From: Candidatus Dojkabacteria bacterium
GTDB lineage: Bacteria > Patescibacteriota > Dojkabacteria > GCA-002793355
DNA length: 7,672 nt
Reading direction: 5' to 3'
NCBI GenBank assembly: GCA_027033525.1
Contig: JALVLD010000157.1
Coordinates: forward strand, 1-7,672
Position 1 is the stretch's first letter. Each line of letters starts with the position of its first letter. Of this stretch, positions 4,982 to 7,672 are shown one piece after another. A program made the translations under genes and the position numbers. Under the pieces are notes generated by a model. It saw only the letters and a list, made by a program, of their open reading frames with translations. It was not told the DNA's origin and searched no databases.

Positions 4982-7666
4982 TTATTTACTTAGTGCCTTA
5001 TACATTTCCCACATTAATCTTCCAGTGTCCATCCTATCCATTGGTTTCCCAGGCACAGTACAGTCAAAATAATCAGATCCACACTTTTCCACCAAATAAT
5101 TAACCCGGCAAATCCCTCCACTATACCTGCGCGGCTCTAATACTCCCGCCTTGATTAAGGTTATATAAGCTGGCTTAACCCAATTCGTAACGGCACGCGG
5201 TAATTCTATGTCTTGACAATTAACGCGAGGTGTTAATGTATTAGGGTTTAATTTTAACAATCTGTAAAAAAAGGCCACCTCCTCGTTCAAAGTAACCGTC
5301 CTCCCAGGACAAAACTTGTTTACTGTGCAACCATTCGTTAAACCAGCTTCATAAAGCTGAATTACCTGTTGTTTTGCCCAAAGATGATCAATGTCTATAA
5401 AATTATTATGATACTCACGTATCTTATGTCGTGCCAAATCAATCCCAATGCGCAATCCTACCCTTCTAAGCACAGCTGCTAACTCGGCTCTAGTCAACAA
5501 ATGATGAGGGTGCCAGTGCGACCTAAACGGATGGCTCCCATCTCCTACAAAAATCCCAAGTGTACTTAGTAACTCAGAATACTTATACTCTGGAGAATAA
5601 TGAGTATAGTCTATTTCTTGATATAGATATGGCGATATCTTACCTCTAACCTCAGGCGATGTAATAAGTTCTTGAACCACAGGAGCCTTTAATTGGCTCG
5701 TATCGCCATTGTAATCTGCTGCTAAACTAGCCAATACCCCGGCGGTTATTCCATTAAGCATAACACTCACATGTACCCTTATAGAACCTTGAACATATCG
5801 ATCTACTGCCAAATTCTTTTCCGCCACCAAGAAGCCTTTAATCACATGCGGGTGGCCCTGTTGGCCATCAGTAGGTATAAATACACCCAAAGGCAATTGA
5901 TAATAACCAGCACGGCGAGCCTTGTCCGGTACCACATCGCTAACCACGTCACTTGAATCATGCAGATCAAAACCATATACACCAACGCTCACACTGTCTG
6001 GCTTCATAGCAGGAACCCCTTTTACAGTATAGTTAAAACGCACCACTTGCGACCACCATAGAACAGGATTATTAGTATTAGTGTTAATTAACCCTGCCGG
6101 CCGTATACTTTCCCTTACATAAGGAATTAAATACATATTTCTCTCTAACGCATCCGGGATATTAGAACAATTGGCACGAGCAAGTATGTAGCAACCATAA
6201 GAGTCACACGTATGATTTTCCCGTGCTAAATACCAATTATTGGCTACTCCTTGCGGCAAAGGCAATTCTTCCAGGTAGGACGCGTATTTCAGCGTAAATT
6301 CTTTTGCCTGACAAATTCGTTGTCGCCTAGTATTCCTGTCCAATAGAAATAAGGCGTGAACAGAATAGTCATTGGCCATATTTAGACCAAACTTGGTAAC
6401 CTCTCGATAGGAATAGCCGTTCCTATCTCTACATCCTACGTGTCCTATGCTTTGATGAGAAATATATGGGTCCGCGAGCGCTCTATACCTTGCATGAAAA
6501 TAAAAGCCCCAAGGTAAATCCTCTTCATCTAATTCATAAGTACACTTGTCTTGCTCTTCTCCGGTTATTACCTGTCCCTCAAAAAAATCAAGCTCCTCTC
6601 CAGCTGGATAAAACTGAGGATACCTATCTTTGATTTTGTATTGATACAGTTGTTTGATTCCGTATGGCAAAAAAGAATTAACAAGCCTAAGATCCGCGAT
6701 AGCATTAATATCCTGGATCCTTGTTTGCTCTTCATTCTGGTAAGCCTGCGCCCAAGCCACTGCCTGCGCCCTATTATGGAACCACGGCCCCCACCTAATT
6801 ATAAAGGCTGCACCAGAATTCGGAATCAAGTCTCCATATTCGCTAGCATCAACTACTACTTTGGCACGTATTGCATAATAGGTATTATCCCTCCTGACCT
6901 TAATTCCTGTAACCTTGCCCGTCGTATCCTTAAGCAACGGAGTATTGTTGTAAATATCAGTATTATACAAGACATGAACCTTGCCACGAACTCGAGAATC
7001 CGTCAACAATCTCTTAAAGGCCAAATTAGCAATATATGGATCTGGGCAAGCATGACGTCCATCTAACTCTTCCCAATTCCAATGACACCCTGCGTATATC
7101 TGATCCTCTGGCAGCCCTCGTTCTCTATAAATTTGCTTTACTATATTAAGCCACCGAGCGATTGCCCCAAATTGCATATCTTCAGGCAAAACTCCCGCAT
7201 CTATTGCCCCAACCCCTGCGGCAGAGGCCTGACCGCCCAACCATTCTGTAGGCTCAATTAATATGACATGTTTACCTAACAAGGCAGCCTGGTAAGCGGT
7301 CATTACTCCTCCAGCCCCTCCTCCGTATACTACAATATCCGTATTCATAAAATAGTGTTTCAAACCCACTGCCCCTGGTGATGCAACAGTACTTAAGCCA
7401 GTAGATGGAGCATGCTCCACACCTCGCAGGCTGTCCTGAACAACGGTCGAAGAAGGCTTAGGGAAAATAGCGAATTCCCCACTTCGTGTTAATGAATTAA
7501 CCGTATCCTTATTAATAGATTTGATGTATATCGCCTCTCTCTCAGATCTCTCAGAATAAGTGCCTGATAGCCTTCGATTACTAACAGATGTTATAGCAAC
7601 GACTCCCACAATGATTATGAATGCTGCAATAACCCAGCAAAAAACTTTATTACATTTATCTTTCAT
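4982..7666 (-). CDS. Exported FAD-dependent oxidoreductase with C-terminal SLH repeats
   Basis: A protein of 894 residues. An N-terminal hydrophobic helix (about 9-28) after a short basic start acts as a Sec signal peptide or membrane anchor; there is no twin-arginine motif before it. A Ser/Thr-rich linker (30-105) precedes the Rossmann FAD fold: DIVVYGGGAGG (110-120) with GxGxxG at G115/G117/G120, acidic E138 ending strand 2, and WLGGQASAAGVGAID (142-156). VVDASEYGDL (271-280) and residues 592-650, with L-V-A-E-K-N and QGSIRV followed by GITAGVLASLAA, match the end of the FAD_oxidored (PF12831-type) domain. Substrate is unknown; relatives are very diverse. Residues 690-893 hold SLH-type surface-anchoring repeats. 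After the helix there are 14 cysteines, consistent with disulfides outside the cell. G+C is clearly higher than in uvrA. The ATG at 7666 fits the signal sequence, but only 6 bases upstream are visible and the frame stays open to the edge. Stop is TAA. Confidence 0.88.
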   Translation of the reverse strand: MKDKCNKVFCWVIAAFIIIVGVVAITSVSNRRLSGTYSERSEREAIYIKSINKDTVNSLTRSGEFAIFPKPSSTVVQDSLRGVEHAPSTGLSTVASPGAVGLKHYFMNTDIVVYGGGAGGVMTAYQAALLGKHVILIEPTEWLGGQASAAGVGAIDAGVLPEDMQFGAIARWLNIVKQIYRERGLPEDQIYAGCHWNWEELDGRHACPDPYIANLAFKRLLTDSRVRGKVHVLYNTDIYNNTPLLKDTTGKVTGIKVRRDNTYYAIRAKVVVDASEYGDLIPNSGAAFIIRWGPWFHNRAQAVAWAQAYQNEEQTRIQDINAIADLRLVNSFLPYGIKQLYQYKIKDRYPQFYPAGEELDFFEGQVITGEEQDKCTYELDEEDLPWGFYFHARYRALADPYISHQSIGHVGCRDRNGYSYREVTKFGLNMANDYSVHALFLLDRNTRRQRICQAKEFTLKYASYLEELPLPQGVANNWYLARENHTCDSYGCYILARANCSNIPDALERNMYLIPYVRESIRPAGLINTNTNNPVLWWSQVVRFNYTVKGVPAMKPDSVSVGVYGFDLHDSSDVVSDVVPDKARRAGYYQLPLGVFIPTDGQQGHPHVIKGFLVAEKNLAVDRYVQGSIRVHVSVMLNGITAGVLASLAADYNGDTSQLKAPVVQELITSPEVRGKISPYLYQEIDYTHYSPEYKYSELLSTLGIFVGDGSHPFRSHWHPHHLLTRAELAAVLRRVGLRIGIDLARHKIREYHNNFIDIDHLWAKQQVIQLYEAGLTNGCTVNKFCPGRTVTLNEEVAFFYRLLKLNPNTLTPRVNCQDIELPRAVTNWVKPAYITLIKAGVLEPRRYSGGICRVNYLVEKCGSDYFDCTVPGKPMDRMDTGRLMWEMYKALSK
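4985..5599 (-). other. SLH (S-layer homology) repeat region of the oxidoreductase
   Basis: Residues about 690-893 of the oxidoreductase contain three degenerate SLH modules. The first (690-737) keeps the second half, with L-G-I-F-V-G and LLTRAELAAVLRRV. The second (755-804) is the clearest: F-I-D-I, W763-A, I769, AGLTNGC, KFCPGRTVTLNEE. The third (815-893) keeps C-Q-D-I and the L-I-K-A-G-V element and has a longer insertion. C780 and C786 sit where the disulfide-bearing SLH subtype has its G-C...C-P pair. Such modules attach proteins to cell-wall polymers or to the S-layer. Confidence 0.75.
7583..7645 (-). other. N-terminal export signal or membrane anchor of the oxidoreductase
   Basis: Residues 8-28 form one hydrophobic stretch (VFCWVIAAFIIIVGVVAITS) after K2, K4 and K7. 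There is no lipobox and no clear signal peptidase AxA site, so it may stay as an uncleaved anchor. The arginine pair at 31-32 lies after the helix and so is not a Tat signal. Confidence 0.75.
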
Positions 7667-7672
7667 ATATTT

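Noticed and set aside
6551..7066. Plus-strand open frame of 171 codons inside the oxidoreductase
   Set aside because: It lies wholly antisense to a well-supported coding region and has no family motif or start signal; it is a shadow of the real gene.
97..7666. Possible recoding of TGA as glycine (genetic code 25)
   Set aside because: All six visible stops are TAA or TAG, which first suggests it, but every gene is full length under the standard code with ordinary GGN glycine codons, and six stops are too few to be meaningful in AT-rich DNA.

Overview
The window looks like a bacterial chromosome segment from the Candidate Phyla Radiation (Patescibacteria) or a similar low-GC, little-cultured lineage. 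This rests on the tight, nearly gap-free packing, the absence of Shine-Dalgarno sequences at visible starts, the short cupin whose type I recall as common in such genomes, and small orphan membrane proteins. It is an inference: there is no rRNA or other taxonomic marker here.

Five genes lie on the minus strand. In transcription order (right to left) they are: (1) a large secreted or membrane-anchored FAD-dependent oxidoreductase ending in disulfide-type SLH (S-layer homology) repeats, 7666-4982; (2) a single-domain cupin, 4963-4559; (3) a two-helix membrane protein with a four-cysteine outer domain, 4510-3869; (4) a two-helix membrane protein with a bacterial PH-like domain, 3865-3146; (5) uvrA, 3069-97. 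At the left edge, 3-86 on the plus strand holds the last 27 codons of a gene converging on uvrA, which resembles the C-terminus of a ribbon-helix-helix DNA-binding protein.

Genes 1-4 are spaced by 18, 48 and 3 bases and may be one transcript concerned with the cell surface. uvrA has its own strong extended -10 element, placed so that transcription would begin at or next to its ATG (a leaderless mRNA). The four codirectional gaps contain no convincing intrinsic terminator, and no stretch over 300 bases lacks a gene.

Base composition is uneven: sampled lines of uvrA are about one third G+C, while sampled lines of the oxidoreductase are about 45%. The most unusual item is the oxidoreductase, a flavoprotein apparently exported without a twin-arginine signal and attached to the cell surface. 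I see no CRISPR array, RNA gene, insertion sequence or clear defence system.
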